A DNA stretch of 56,488 nt from Cytophagales bacterium (GCA_013297825.1 JAAFIN010000004.1:1-56488), one strand, 5' to 3'; numbered from the stretch's first letter, positions 28,549-36,520 are shown. Program-made: numbers and translations. The notes: generated by a model not told the origin, from the letters alone.

Positions 28549-28559
28549 ATTAAATTTTG

Positions 28560-28747
28560 GCTACTTTTTTCCTAACACCTTTCCTCTGACACCTTTCCCC
28601 TTTCTCCTGACCCCTTTCTCCTGACACCTTTCTCCTAACACCTTTCTCCTGACACCTTTCTCCTGACACCTTTCTCCTGACACCTTTCTCCTGACCCCTT
28701 TCTCCTGACCCCTTTCTCCTGACACCTTTCCCCTGATACCTTTCCCT
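28560..28747. repeat. 15-bp tandem repeat TCTCCTGACACCTTT, about 12 copies
   Basis: The unit TCTCCTGACACCTTT recurs with single-base changes right up to the ATG at 28748. An ORF on the opposite strand reading GERCQEKGVRRK is only a product of this array. Related GGAGAAAGGTGTCAGG units appear at 45.8, 46.05 and 51.35 kb. Confidence 0.9.
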
Positions 28748-29044
28748 ATGTTAATCCGCATAGTTCGCCTCACGTTGCAAGCAGACAAAATAGACGCTTT
28801 TTTGCAAAATTTTGAGGAAAACAAACAAAAAATTAGGCATTTTGAAGGTTGCACACATTTGGAAGTGTGGCGTGATGTGGATAATCCTGCTATTTTTTGC
28901 ACACACAGTCATTGGATTTCAGAAGAATATTTGGAAAAATACCGAAATTCTGATTTATTCAAAAAAATATGGACTTTCACCAAAACATTGTTTGCTGATA
29001 AGCCCATAGCTTTTAGTGTAGAAAAATTTACGCAAGTTGATTGA
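28748..29044 (+). CDS. Antibiotic biosynthesis monooxygenase (ABM) domain protein (98 aa)
   Basis: A single ABM/YgiN-type ferredoxin-like domain: MLIRIVRLTLQADKIDAFLQ, the helix with NFEENKQKIRHFEGCTHLEVW, and THSHWISEEYLEKYRNSDLF. Such proteins are small dimers, from quinol monooxygenases to heme-degrading enzymes; the substrate cannot be told from sequence alone. The upstream DNA is a 15-bp repeat array that reaches the start codon, so its promoter is hidden in or beyond the repeats. Its 3' end overlaps the convergent 83-aa gene by 17 bases. Confidence 0.85.
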   Translation: MLIRIVRLTLQADKIDAFLQNFEENKQKIRHFEGCTHLEVWRDVDNPAIFCTHSHWISEEYLEKYRNSDLFKKIWTFTKTLFADKPIAFSVEKFTQVD

Positions 29045-29279
29045 TATCAGATGTAAACGTTTCTACCAATTCCATTTTTTTGACCATTTGGCGGAGCAAT
29101 TCCACACATTCATCACGTTTGCCTATGGTTTCTATAAAAACCACAACCTCAAATTCTTTTTTTTGGGTTGCAACATATTTGTTAGGATTGCCCAAAAGAA
29201 GGTTTTTTTCTTTAAAGTTTAGGTTATGGGCGTTGCGTATAAGCGTGTAGTTGATTTGTTCAATTTGAAATGTATTCAT
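29028..29279 (-). CDS. Small protein of unknown family, paralogue A (83 aa)
   Basis: The sequence MNTFQIEQINYTLIRNAHNL...LLLGNPNKYVATQKKEFEVVVFIETIGKRDECVELLRQM is about half identical to the 71-aa gene at 29494-29709. No signal peptide or membrane segment; one central beta-like stretch (FEVVVFIETIG) and two helices are suggested. The C-terminus is 12 residues longer than its paralogue and overlaps the 3' end of the ABM gene on the other strand. Function unknown. Confidence 0.75.
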   Translation of the reverse strand: MNTFQIEQINYTLIRNAHNLNFKEKNLLLGNPNKYVATQKKEFEVVVFIETIGKRDECVELLRQMVKKMELVETFTSDINQLA

Positions 29280-29399
29280 TTTAGTAAAATTGTTTTGATG
29301 ATGTTAATTTTTGTTTTTGGCGTTTTTATTAAAAAAAGTATTATAAAATGTCATACCATAAATTACAAAATACATTCCTTTTTATTTTTAATCAAAAAA

Positions 29400-29430
29400 A
29401 ATGCTTTTAAGTCATTTAAAAGCATTTTTT
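29400..29430 (-). terminator. Terminator between the two small paralogues
   Basis: AATGCTTTTAA, loop GTCA, TTAAAAGCATT, with T or A runs on both sides, about 65 bases after the stop of the 71-aa gene. A weaker copy (GCTTTAAA...TTTAAAGC) lies at 29839-29862, upstream of that gene. Confidence 0.75.
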
Positions 29431-29493
29431 GTTTTTTTTGTTCTAAATAAAAATTCCTAAAATAGATTATTTTTCCCATTTTAGGAAAAAATA

Positions 29494-29709
29494 CTACTCA
29501 AAAAAATCTTTATTGATTTTATTCAAAAACTCAACACATTCTTCGTGAGTACCAATAGTATCAAAAAGCGCAATAAGCCCTTCTTGTGTTTTTTGGACAA
29601 TAACAAATTTGTCAGGATTACCAAGTAATTTCTTTTTTTGGCTAAAACTTAATCCTGTTACATTGCGGATAAGCTCATAGTTAATTTGGGCAATTTGAAA
29701 TGCGTTCAT
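29494..29709 (-). CDS. Small protein of unknown family, paralogue B (71 aa)
   Basis: MNAFQIAQINYELIRNVTGL...KKLLGNPDKFVIVQKTQEGLIALFDTIGTHEECVEFLNKI aligns end to end with the 83-aa protein 215 bases downstream; shared marks are MNxFQIxQINYxLIRN, LLGNPxK and TIGxxxECVE. The leader regions of both genes also resemble each other (GTCAT...ACAAAATA..ATTCCTTTT, then AAAAATGCTTT), which points to duplication of the gene with its control region. Function unknown. Confidence 0.75.
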   Translation of the reverse strand: MNAFQIAQINYELIRNVTGLSFSQKKKLLGNPDKFVIVQKTQEGLIALFDTIGTHEECVEFLNKINKDFFE

Positions 29710-30127
29710 TTGATAAGATAAAATTTTTCATTAGCATTAATTTTTTGTTTTTATTGTATTTTTTAAAAATTTAGGATTTTAAATGTCATAGTAACATCTA
29801 CAAAATATAATCCTTTTTGATTTTTAATAAAAAAAATGCTTTAAATATTTTTAAAGCCACTTTTTGATTTTTTTAATTTTAATAAAATTCTCAAAATAAA
29901 TCAAAATTCCCATTTTTAGAATAAATCTATTTAAGATACAGGTTTTTAAATGTTTTATTTTAAATGATTTATTGAAATTTAAAACCAAAAAACTTTGTTT
30001 GTGGGTAAAAGCATTTTCTTTCAAAAAAAAACTTGTATTTATTTTGTTTTGTCTTTATTTTTGAAAAAAAGATTTTTTTAACTTAAATAAATAATTCCTA
30101 ATTCCTAATTCTTAATTTTCAATTATT
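29710..30127. other. Gene-free AT-rich stretch with a decayed copy of the paralogue leader
   Basis: The first 180 bases resemble the leader of the 83-aa gene, including the AAAAATGCTTT hairpin. The last 40 bases carry AATTCCTAATTCCTAATTCT simple repeats. Nothing coding seen. Confidence 0.55.
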
Positions 30128-32125
30128 TTGCGTTTCTCACTTCTACATATATTTTGTATTTTATTGATAAAAATATTAATACAGAATTTTATTTTGCCCC
30201 AAAAAATATTTGCCCAAAAAGACAAACCATATTATTCGGTAGAAGTTGCATTGCAAAATGTAAATGATGCTACGGTTTTGGATTTGCACGGACAGGATTT
30301 ATTGGAAATTCCAAAGGAAATTGCACAACTTCCCAACCTCAAAATTTTATTGCTTAATAATAATGAAATTAAAGATGTTCCTGCATTTTTGGGTAATTTA
30401 AAAAATTTGGAAACGTTGGATTTAAGCAGTAATCTTATCAAAAAAATACCTTCTGAAATTGGAAACCTACAAAATCTTATACGTTTGGAAATCGCCAACA
30501 ATGAACTTGACCAAGTGCCTGTTGCTTTTGAAAATCTCAAAAAATTAGAAACCCTTAATTTACAATCCAATAAATTTACTTTTTTACCCCAAAAAATCCT
30601 TCAATTAACCAATTTAAAAAGCCTTGATATCAGCTATAATAAACTTTCGGATTTGGGGGAAAATATTGGAAACCTCAAAAATCTTACTTATCTCAATGCT
30701 AAAAATAATAAACTTAGCTTAATTCCTGAAAGCCTTTTTACGCTCACAAAATTATCTTATTTGAACCTTGGAAATAATAACATTTCTTCTATTGATTACA
30801 AATGGCAAGAACTTGCTGACCTCAAAAATCTAAGCCTTGATGCCAATCAATTAAATACCATACCTGCGAGTTTGGGCGTTTTACAGGGAATTGATGAATT
30901 AGATTTATCCAAAAATCCTATTAGAAAATTCCCTGAAAGTCTTTATAATTTTTTTATAAAACTTAATAATGCAAGGTCTGACGAAATCGCAATTTTGGTG
31001 GATAAAATAAGGGAGGAAAAAGAAATTGCAAAACAAAAAGCAGAAACTGCTCAAAAAGAAGCGGTTTTGAAAACGCAAATCGCAGAAACTGAAAAGGAAA
31101 AAGCAAATGCCATCGCTGAAAAAGAACAAGAAGCTCGCGGAAAAGCAGAAGCCCAAACCAAAATGGCAAACGCTGAACAATTACGCCAAAAAGCTAATGC
31201 TGAAAAAGCTGATACCGAAAAAAAACTTGCTCAACAAGGACAACAAGCACAAGAACAGGCAAATCAACGCAATATTTTGTTTTTTTGTGTGTTTGCACTT
31301 GCCTTATTTGGGATAATATTTTTGATTTATAGAAATGCACAACAACAACGCCAAAAAAATAAAATTATCTTAGAACAAAGCAAGGAACTGAAAGCTGAAA
31401 AAGAAAAAGCTGACCAACTTTTATTAAATATTCTTCCGCAGGAAGTTGCACAAGAACTCAAAGAAAAAGGCATCACAACGGTAAAACATTTTCAAAATGC
31501 GTCTGTGTTATTTGCTGATATAAAAGGTTTTTCTTCTTTGGCAAAAAAACTTTCGCCAGAAGATTTGATTAAAGAATTGGATTTTTGTTTTTCTAAATTT
31601 GATGAAATTGTTAATAAATATAACCTTGAACGCATCAAAACCATAGGCGATTCTTATATGTGTGCAGGCGGTGTGCCTGTGGCAAATGTTACCAATCCTT
31701 TTGATATTACGCTTGCAGCATTGCAAATTCAGTCTTGGATGGAAGATGAACGCAAAAAAAGAGGTGATGATTATTGGCAAATTCGCTTAGGTATTCATTC
31801 TGGCGAACTTGTGGCTGGTGTTATTGGCAAAACAAGGTTTGCGTATGATATTTGGGGAAATACCGTAAATACTGCAAGCAGAATGGAAAGTGGGGGAGAA
31901 GTAGGCAAAGTAAATATTACCGAAACAACATATTGTATCATCAAAGATGTGTTTGATTGTGTGCCTCGTGGTAAAATAGAAGCAAAAAATATTGGACTTA
32001 TTGAAACGTATTTTGTTTGCAAACTCAAACCACAATTTGCTCAAAATGAAATTGGAAATGAACCCAATCAACAATATTTTTTATTTTTAGAAGAATTTAA
32101 GAATAAATTAGGAATTAGGAATTAA
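30128..32125 (+). CDS. LRR / coiled-coil / class III adenylate cyclase fusion (665 aa)
   Basis: Class III cyclases make cAMP or cGMP. Order: signal peptide (RFSLLHIFCILLIKILIQNF...IFA), about ten leucine-rich repeats of the LxxLxxLDLSxNxIxxIPxxIG type (about 50-290), a Lys/Glu/Ala coiled coil (about 290-378), one transmembrane helix (about 382-401), a short linker helix ending LLLNILPQEVAQELKEKG, then the catalytic domain (about 455-645). Metal ligands D464 (LFADIKGF) and D508 (TIGDSYM) are present. K504 and D574 (AYDIWGNTVNTASRM) indicate ATP as substrate, so cAMP. Topology puts LRRs in the periplasm and the cyclase in the cytoplasm. No ATG exists before the signal peptide and a stop lies 15 bases upstream, so TTG at 30128 is the best start. 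Confidence 0.88.
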   Translation: MRFSLLHIFCILLIKILIQNFILPQKIFAQKDKPYYSVEVALQNVNDATVLDLHGQDLLEIPKEIAQLPNLKILLLNNNEIKDVPAFLGNLKNLETLDLSSNLIKKIPSEIGNLQNLIRLEIANNELDQVPVAFENLKKLETLNLQSNKFTFLPQKILQLTNLKSLDISYNKLSDLGENIGNLKNLTYLNAKNNKLSLIPESLFTLTKLSYLNLGNNNISSIDYKWQELADLKNLSLDANQLNTIPASLGVLQGIDELDLSKNPIRKFPESLYNFFIKLNNARSDEIAILVDKIREEKEIAKQKAETAQKEAVLKTQIAETEKEKANAIAEKEQEARGKAEAQTKMANAEQLRQKANAEKADTEKKLAQQGQQAQEQANQRNILFFCVFALALFGIIFLIYRNAQQQRQKNKIILEQSKELKAEKEKADQLLLNILPQEVAQELKEKGITTVKHFQNASVLFADIKGFSSLAKKLSPEDLIKELDFCFSKFDEIVNKYNLERIKTIGDSYMCAGGVPVANVTNPFDITLAALQIQSWMEDERKKRGDDYWQIRLGIHSGELVAGVIGKTRFAYDIWGNTVNTASRMESGGEVGKVNITETTYCIIKDVFDCVPRGKIEAKNIGLIETYFVCKLKPQFAQNEIGNEPNQQYFLFLEEFKNKLGIRN

Positions 32126-32238
32126 GAATTAGGAATTTTAAATTAAAAACAGAATTTTATGCTAAATATTTCTACAATTAAATATAAAAATTTTGTTTTC
32201 TCTTTCTCCTTACACCTTTCCCCTTTCCCCTTTCCTTT

Positions 32239-32571
32239 TTATTCCCCTTTCAAAAAATATTCTCCAAAATTCCGCAATGTTTCTATGGCAGGAATCGCAT
32301 TTTTGCCTTTTTCGGTGATGCTATATTCTACTTTTGGCGGAATTTCAGGATAAACTTCCCTGTGAATAAGCCCATCTTTCTCTAATTCCCTTAATTGTTC
32401 GGTGAGCATCTTATGGGTAATTTTCCCAATGCTTTTTTTTAATTCACCATAACGCCATGCCTTATCTTTGACACGCCAAAGAATAGGCATTTTGTATTTT
32501 CCGCCTATGATGTCAAGGGCAAGTTCCACAGGATTGTTGTAGTTTTTTTCTCTAAATGTGAAGGAAGGCAT
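32239..32571 (-). CDS. HxlR-family transcriptional regulator (110 aa)
   Basis: A single HxlR winged helix: NPVELALDIIGGKYKMPILW, RYGELKKSIGKITHKMLTEQ, LRELEKDGLIHREVYPEIPP and KVEYSITEKGK. There is no Cys near the N-terminus of the kind used by redox-sensing HypR/YodB members, so the signal is unknown. The gene is divergent from the DJ-1 family gene; the shared 549-base gap holds a promoter and inverted/direct AAGTAAG motifs, so it probably controls that gene. Confidence 0.9.
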   Translation of the reverse strand: MPSFTFREKNYNNPVELALDIIGGKYKMPILWRVKDKAWRYGELKKSIGKITHKMLTEQLRELEKDGLIHREVYPEIPPKVEYSITEKGKNAIPAIETLRNFGEYFLKGE

Positions 32572-32650
32572 AAAAAATTTATGGGATTATTGATATTAAC
32601 AAAAAATTAACAAATTTAAAAAAGGGCTTTATTTTAAAAATCTAAAATTT

Positions 32651-32711
32651 CTTACTTCAAAGTGTGTGTATTACTACCCAAAAAGTAAGTATTACACTAT
32701 TAAGTAAGTTA
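32651..32711. promoter_or_regulatory. Candidate HxlR operator region
   Basis: CTTACTT (32651), TTACTACCCAAAAAGTAA (32671-32688), GTAAGTATTACAC and AAGTAAG (32702) form a set of inverted and direct AAGTAAG motifs immediately upstream of the -33 box of the DJ-1 family promoter. GTGTATTACT...AGTAAGTATTACAC is an imperfect inverted repeat. HxlR proteins bind such dyads next to divergent targets. Confidence 0.5.
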
Positions 32712-32742
32712 TTGTGCAAAATTAGTATATAATTTACTTTTG
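32712..32742 (+). promoter_or_regulatory. Bacteroidota promoter for the DJ-1 family gene
   Basis: TTG at 32712-32714, a 20-base spacer and TACTTTTG at 32735-32742. The start codon is 378 bases further on, so the transcript would carry a long leader made almost entirely of the 8-bp repeat array. Confidence 0.65.
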
Positions 32743-32760
32743 TGCATATAATCAAAGTTT

Positions 32761-33008
32761 AAAAGTTCAAAAGTTCAAAAGTTCAAAAGTTTAAAAGCTC
32801 AAAAGTTCAAAAGCTCAAAAGCTCAAAAGTTCAAAAGTTCAAAAGCTCAAAAGTTCAAAAGTTTAAAAGTTCAAAAGCTCAAAAGTTCAAAAGCTCAAAA
32901 GTTCAAAAGCTCAAAAGTTCAAAAGCTCAAAAGCTCAAAAGTTCAAAAGCTCAAAAGTTCAAAAGCTCAAAAGTTTAAAAGTTCAAAAGCTCAAAAGTTC
33001 AAAAGTTT
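32761..33008. repeat. 8-bp tandem array AAAAGYTY, 31 perfect-length units
   Basis: Thirty-one units of exactly 8 bases alternate among AAAAGTTC, AAAAGCTC and AAAAGTTT, with degenerate units on both ends. The array sits between the promoter and the start codon of the DJ-1 family gene. Confidence 0.97.
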
Positions 33009-33120
33009 AAGAGTTCAAAAAGTTTAAATAATTTCTTGGCTGTTTTGTATTTTGTACTTACACTTTCCCCTTAATACTTTTCCCTTATTCCTTTTCCCTT
33101 ATTCCTTTTCCCTTATTTTT

Positions 33121-33885
33121 ATGAGCCTCAAAAATTCAAATGTTGCAAGCCAACCAAAAAAAATTGCCATTGTGATTTCAAATCCTGCAGTTTCTTCTAC
33201 AACCAATTGGGATGTAGGTTTTTGGTGGAGTGAATTAACGCACCCTTATTATGCTTTTATAGAAAAAGGCTATCACGTAGAAGTTTTTAGCCCAAATGGT
33301 GGCAAATGTGAGCCTGACGCAATGAGCGACCCAAATGACCCAAGTGGTTATTCTTCAACTGACTTGATAAGTCAAGGTTTTATTCATACACCAGCTTTAA
33401 AAGCACTTGTTGAAAATACCAAAAAAGTGTCTGAAATCAATGTAAATGATTTTGATGCAATCGTTATTGCAGGCGGACAAGCACCAATGTTTAGCTTTGA
33501 CCAAGCAACAGATTTGCATAAAAAATTTGTAGAATTTTACGAAAAAGGCAAAATTACTTCTGCACTTTGTCACGGAGTTGCGATTTTGAAATATGCCAAA
33601 CTTTCCACAGGAGAATATTTGGCAAAAGGAAAAACGGTAACAGGTTTTGCCAATGTGGAAGAAGATTTTGCTGATGAAGCGGTTTGGTCTTATAATATTT
33701 TGCCTCGTGGTACGCATTTGATGACGTGGCGTATTGAGGACGAAATGAAAAAAATAGGTGCCAATTACATTCAAGCTGGTTTGTGGAAAGGTTTTGCGGT
33801 GCGTGATGGCAATCTTATCACAGGACAACAAAATTTTAGTGGTGCTGAAACTGCTGAATTGATTATCAAAGCGTTGGGAGAGTAA
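33121..33885 (+). CDS. DJ-1/PfpI superfamily protein (type 1 glutamine amidotransferase-like)
   Basis: From ATG 33121 (MSLKNSNVAS) the protein is 254 aa; a non-ATG extension to 33052 would translate repeat-like DNA and is rejected. It matches the Hsp31/DJ-1 type: IAIVISNPAV, GFWWSELTHPYYAFIEKGYH, VEVFSPNGGK, DFDAIVIAGGQAPMFSF, the nucleophile elbow SALCHGVAIL with C150, and VTGFANVEEDFADE. Relatives act as glyoxalase III, chaperones or deglycases; which applies here is unknown. The neighbouring HxlR gene is a common partner and suggests induction by reactive carbonyl or electrophile stress. Confidence 0.88.
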   Translation: MSLKNSNVASQPKKIAIVISNPAVSSTTNWDVGFWWSELTHPYYAFIEKGYHVEVFSPNGGKCEPDAMSDPNDPSGYSSTDLISQGFIHTPALKALVENTKKVSEINVNDFDAIVIAGGQAPMFSFDQATDLHKKFVEFYEKGKITSALCHGVAILKYAKLSTGEYLAKGKTVTGFANVEEDFADEAVWSYNILPRGTHLMTWRIEDEMKKIGANYIQAGLWKGFAVRDGNLITGQQNFSGAETAELIIKALGE

Positions 33886-34029
33886 AAATAATGGTAAATG
33901 TTGAATGGTAAATGGTAAATGAAACAGCCAAATAAAATAAAGATTTTTAGGATAATTCAGGATTTTATTTTAAAATAAAAATTGTTATAAATTCTTAATT
34001 TTTAATTCCCCATTCTTAATTCTTAACTA

Positions 34030-34062
34030 AAAACTCCCCCTTTGGGGGCTGGGGGGCTTTTA
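34030..34062. repeat. GC-rich palindromic element, copy 4 (intergenic)
   Basis: CTCCCCCTTTGGGGGCTGGG then GGGCTTTT, ending ten bases before the VOC gene ATG. Confidence 0.85.
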
Positions 34063-34071
34063 ATTTCTAAT

Positions 34072-34443
34072 ATGAACGCAATAAATTGGTTTGAAATTCC
34101 TGCTTTAGATTTAGACAGGGCATATAATTTTTATTTTAGTATTTTGAATGGCAATGTACGCAAAGGTACATTTGGCAATGGTGAATTGATTTTGTTCAAT
34201 GTGCCTTTTGCAACAGGTGAAGCGGTTGGTGGGTCTATCGTGGTGCGTCCTGATTTGAAACCAAGTACAGACGGAGCGGTTATTTATCTCAATGCGTTTG
34301 GAAAATTGAAAGATGCAGTTGATAAAGTGGAACAAGCTGGTGGTAAGGTAATAATGCCTCACATTGATTTGGGAAAATTTGGCGTTTCTGCGATTATTAT
34401 TGATACAGAAGGCAATAAAATGGGCTTAATTGCTCAAAATTAG
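34072..34443 (+). CDS. VOC-family (glyoxalase/bleomycin resistance fold) protein
   Basis: From ATG 34072 (MNAINWFEIPALDLDRAYNF) it is 123 aa, one VOC domain pair: INWFEIPALDLDRAYNFYFS, a central VYLNAFG-like strand (VIYLNAFGKLKDAVDKVEQA), and GGKVIMPHIDLGKFGVSAII, ending DTEGNKMGLIAQN. These Asn/Glu-containing small VOC proteins are common and of unknown substrate. The in-frame extension to 34042 reads the palindromic element (GAGGLLIS) and is rejected. The DUF481 gene follows 33 bases later, so the two may be co-transcribed. Confidence 0.85.
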   Translation: MNAINWFEIPALDLDRAYNFYFSILNGNVRKGTFGNGELILFNVPFATGEAVGGSIVVRPDLKPSTDGAVIYLNAFGKLKDAVDKVEQAGGKVIMPHIDLGKFGVSAIIIDTEGNKMGLIAQN

Positions 34444-34476
34444 AGGTTTTCTTAATTTCTTTTTAATTTTTTAAAA

Positions 34477-35253
34477 ATGAAAAAAATATTTTTTTTGATT
34501 TTTATTTTTTCAAATATTCTTTTTTCTTTTTGTCTAAATGCCCAAATAAATGAAAGTGATACAGTTTCTTTTCAAGCAAAAACTACGCTTTCGTTGGCTT
34601 CACAAACAGGAAATGTAGAAATGCTAACAGGCAGAGGAAAATTTGAATTATTGGCTTTTGGAAATAAAAAAATTGTATTCAAAACCCAAAATTCGTATCT
34701 TTATCAAGAATTTTTTAAACGAAAAGCTGATGAAGATGTATTCAGTAGGAATTTTGTGTATTTTAATCCAAAAAATCGTGTTTATCCTTTTGCTATTGGT
34801 TTTGTATCAAGCAATTTTAGGCGTGAAATTGATTTTAGATATTTTGCTGGTGTAGGTATTACATTTCAAATGGTTAAAAAAGAAAAACATTTGATAAAAA
34901 CTGCCCTTTCAGGTGTTTATGAAGAAACAAGATTTAAAAAAAATATTTTTAATGATGATTTTTATACGCAAATTGGCAGTAATTCAATAGGCACAACAAG
35001 AGCAACTTTTTGGCTTTTCGGAAAACATTTTTTTCATCACAAAAAAATAATTTTGCATTATGACGCATATTTACAGCCTTCTGTGCAACGCATTGAAAAC
35101 ATACGTGGGCAAATAGATGCAGGTGTGGATTTTTTGTTGTCCAAAAATTTTAGTTTTACCACAAATTTTTTATATTTGTATGAAAATGTAGTTATTTTTA
35201 ACCAAAAAACAGAAGATACTTTTTTGACTTTTGGGTTTTCGTATAAAATTTAA
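34477..35253 (+). CDS. DUF481-family outer-membrane-type protein (258 aa)
   Basis: Signal peptide MKKIFFLIFIFSNILFSFCL...NAQ is followed by a beta-rich chain with alternating aromatic residues, such as KTTLSLASQTGNVEMLTGRG, SRNFVYFNPKNRVYPFAIGF, DFRYFAGVGITFQMV and a C-terminal strand DTFLTFGFSYKI ending in a hydrophobic residue, as in small beta-barrels. The start of the mature region (SLASQTGNVE) is the DUF481 (YdiY-like) pattern. Location is most likely the outer membrane; function unknown. A WG-repeat secreted protein follows 14 bases downstream. Confidence 0.75.
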   Translation: MKKIFFLIFIFSNILFSFCLNAQINESDTVSFQAKTTLSLASQTGNVEMLTGRGKFELLAFGNKKIVFKTQNSYLYQEFFKRKADEDVFSRNFVYFNPKNRVYPFAIGFVSSNFRREIDFRYFAGVGITFQMVKKEKHLIKTALSGVYEETRFKKNIFNDDFYTQIGSNSIGTTRATFWLFGKHFFHHKKIILHYDAYLQPSVQRIENIRGQIDAGVDFLLSKNFSFTTNFLYLYENVVIFNQKTEDTFLTFGFSYKI

Positions 35254-35267
35254 AAAATAAAAAAAAA

Positions 35268-36350
35268 ATGAAAAATGTACTATTTTTATTTGCCTGTTTT
35301 TATGTTGTTTGTCCTGTTTTTGCACAAAAAATTCCTGTTTCTGCACTTTTTCCGTTGCCTAATGCAGAGGGAAAATGGGGTTATGTAGATGCACAAAAAA
35401 ACGTAAAAATTCCTTATCAATTTATGGGGGCAACTCCTTTTTATGAAGAACGTGCTTTGGTAACAATTCCTGCCAAAAATGAATACGGTTTTACAACACA
35501 CGTTATTGATACAACTGGAAAGGTGCTTTTTGAAGTGAGGTGTTTTACATACAAACCTGTATTTATGTGTAGAATGGATTTTATGAGATACAGTGAAGGA
35601 TTATTAGGAATAAATTTACCAAATGAAAAGAAAAAAACAATTACTTATTTGGATAAGGGAGGAAAACGTGTTATTGTTTTTGAAAATGCTGTAGATGATG
35701 ACCCTTTACATTTTCCTTTTTCAAATGGACTTGCTTATGTGCAAACTTATGATACCAACCAAATTTATATCAATAAAAAAGGTGAAAGACAAATTGTTGT
35801 ACCTTGTTCAGAAGTGATAGGTATGACACCTCAAGATTTGAATTTTGGTGATGGATTGGCTGTAGCATACATAAAAAACAAATCAGCTTGGGGCTACATA
35901 AACACAAAAGGAAAATATCAACCCATTACAGAAAAGGTGAAAAATATACAAGATTTAGGGGCAATGTCAGAAGGGATAGCATTTGTGAGTTTGGCTGACA
36001 TAAGTAGGAAAAAAGCTTTATTATTGAAAAAAAATGGAAAAATTATTTCTATTTCTGTTGATGTTACATATAGTTCGCCTGTTACAGATGTTTCAGGATA
36101 TAAATTTTCACACGGATTAGCTTTGATAAAAACAGGATATTCTGGAAATATGACATATATTAATACCAAAGGTAAAGTAGCTTTTGAATTGCCTGAAAGT
36201 ATAACCAAAGCTGAACATACTCAAGGGTCTAATTTTCATCAAGGGCTGGCTTGTTGGTATGTTAGCACAAAAGATGATGAGTTAAAATTTTTTTATATTA
36301 CAACCAAAGGTAAAATAGCTTTTGAATCACCAAGCATAAAAAAATATTAG
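35268..36350 (+). CDS. Secreted WG-repeat protein (360 aa)
   Basis: Signal peptide MKNVLFLFACFYVVCPVFAQ is followed by about seven WG (KWG) repeats, e.g. EGKWGYVDAQKNVKIPYQF, SAWGYINTKGKYQPITEKV, MTYINTKGKVAFELPES and FFYITTKGKIAFESPS. Between them run YxEGLA/FSHGLALI strands. The fold is a beta-rich repeat domain of unknown role, common in Bacteroidota. Fourteen bases separate it from the DUF481 gene, so they probably form a small envelope operon. Confidence 0.88.
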   Translation: MKNVLFLFACFYVVCPVFAQKIPVSALFPLPNAEGKWGYVDAQKNVKIPYQFMGATPFYEERALVTIPAKNEYGFTTHVIDTTGKVLFEVRCFTYKPVFMCRMDFMRYSEGLLGINLPNEKKKTITYLDKGGKRVIVFENAVDDDPLHFPFSNGLAYVQTYDTNQIYINKKGERQIVVPCSEVIGMTPQDLNFGDGLAVAYIKNKSAWGYINTKGKYQPITEKVKNIQDLGAMSEGIAFVSLADISRKKALLLKKNGKIISISVDVTYSSPVTDVSGYKFSHGLALIKTGYSGNMTYINTKGKVAFELPESITKAEHTQGSNFHQGLACWYVSTKDDELKFFYITTKGKIAFESPSIKKY

Positions 36351-36385
36351 TAAAATATTTTTAAGACACAAGTTTCTGGCTGTTT

Positions 36386-36520
36386 GACAATTTTTGTGGA
36401 AAAAGGAAAAACGATATTTTGTAGCACACACTTTTAGTGTGTGTCTTTGTCAAAACCTCATTTAACTATGTTTTCACACACTAAAAGTGTGTTCTACATT
36501 ATTCTTCCACAAAAATTGTC
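36386..36520. repeat. Nested inverted-repeat element (about 135 bp), flanked by direct repeats
   Basis: Outer arms GACAATTTTTGTGGAA (36386-36401) and TTCCACAAAAATTGTC (36505-36520) are perfect complements. Inner arms at 36421-36443 and 36475-36497 match at 22 of 23 positions, and each contains its own dyad CACACTTTTAGTGTG. The whole is bracketed by AAGTTTCTGGCTGTTT (36370) and AAGTTTTTGGCTGTTT (36529). No ORF inside. It resembles a MITE. Confidence 0.85.

Noticed and set aside
28561-28902. Minus-strand 113-codon ORF with GERCQEKGVRRK repeats
   Set aside because: It is a translation of the 15-bp tandem array and overlaps the better supported ABM gene on the other strand.
28431-33008. CRISPR array
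   Set aside because: The repeats are direct short units of 8-22 bases without unique spacers, and no cas gene is present.
32572-33120. Riboswitch in the long DJ-1 leader
   Set aside because: The leader is a simple 8-bp tandem array without a conserved aptamer-like fold.
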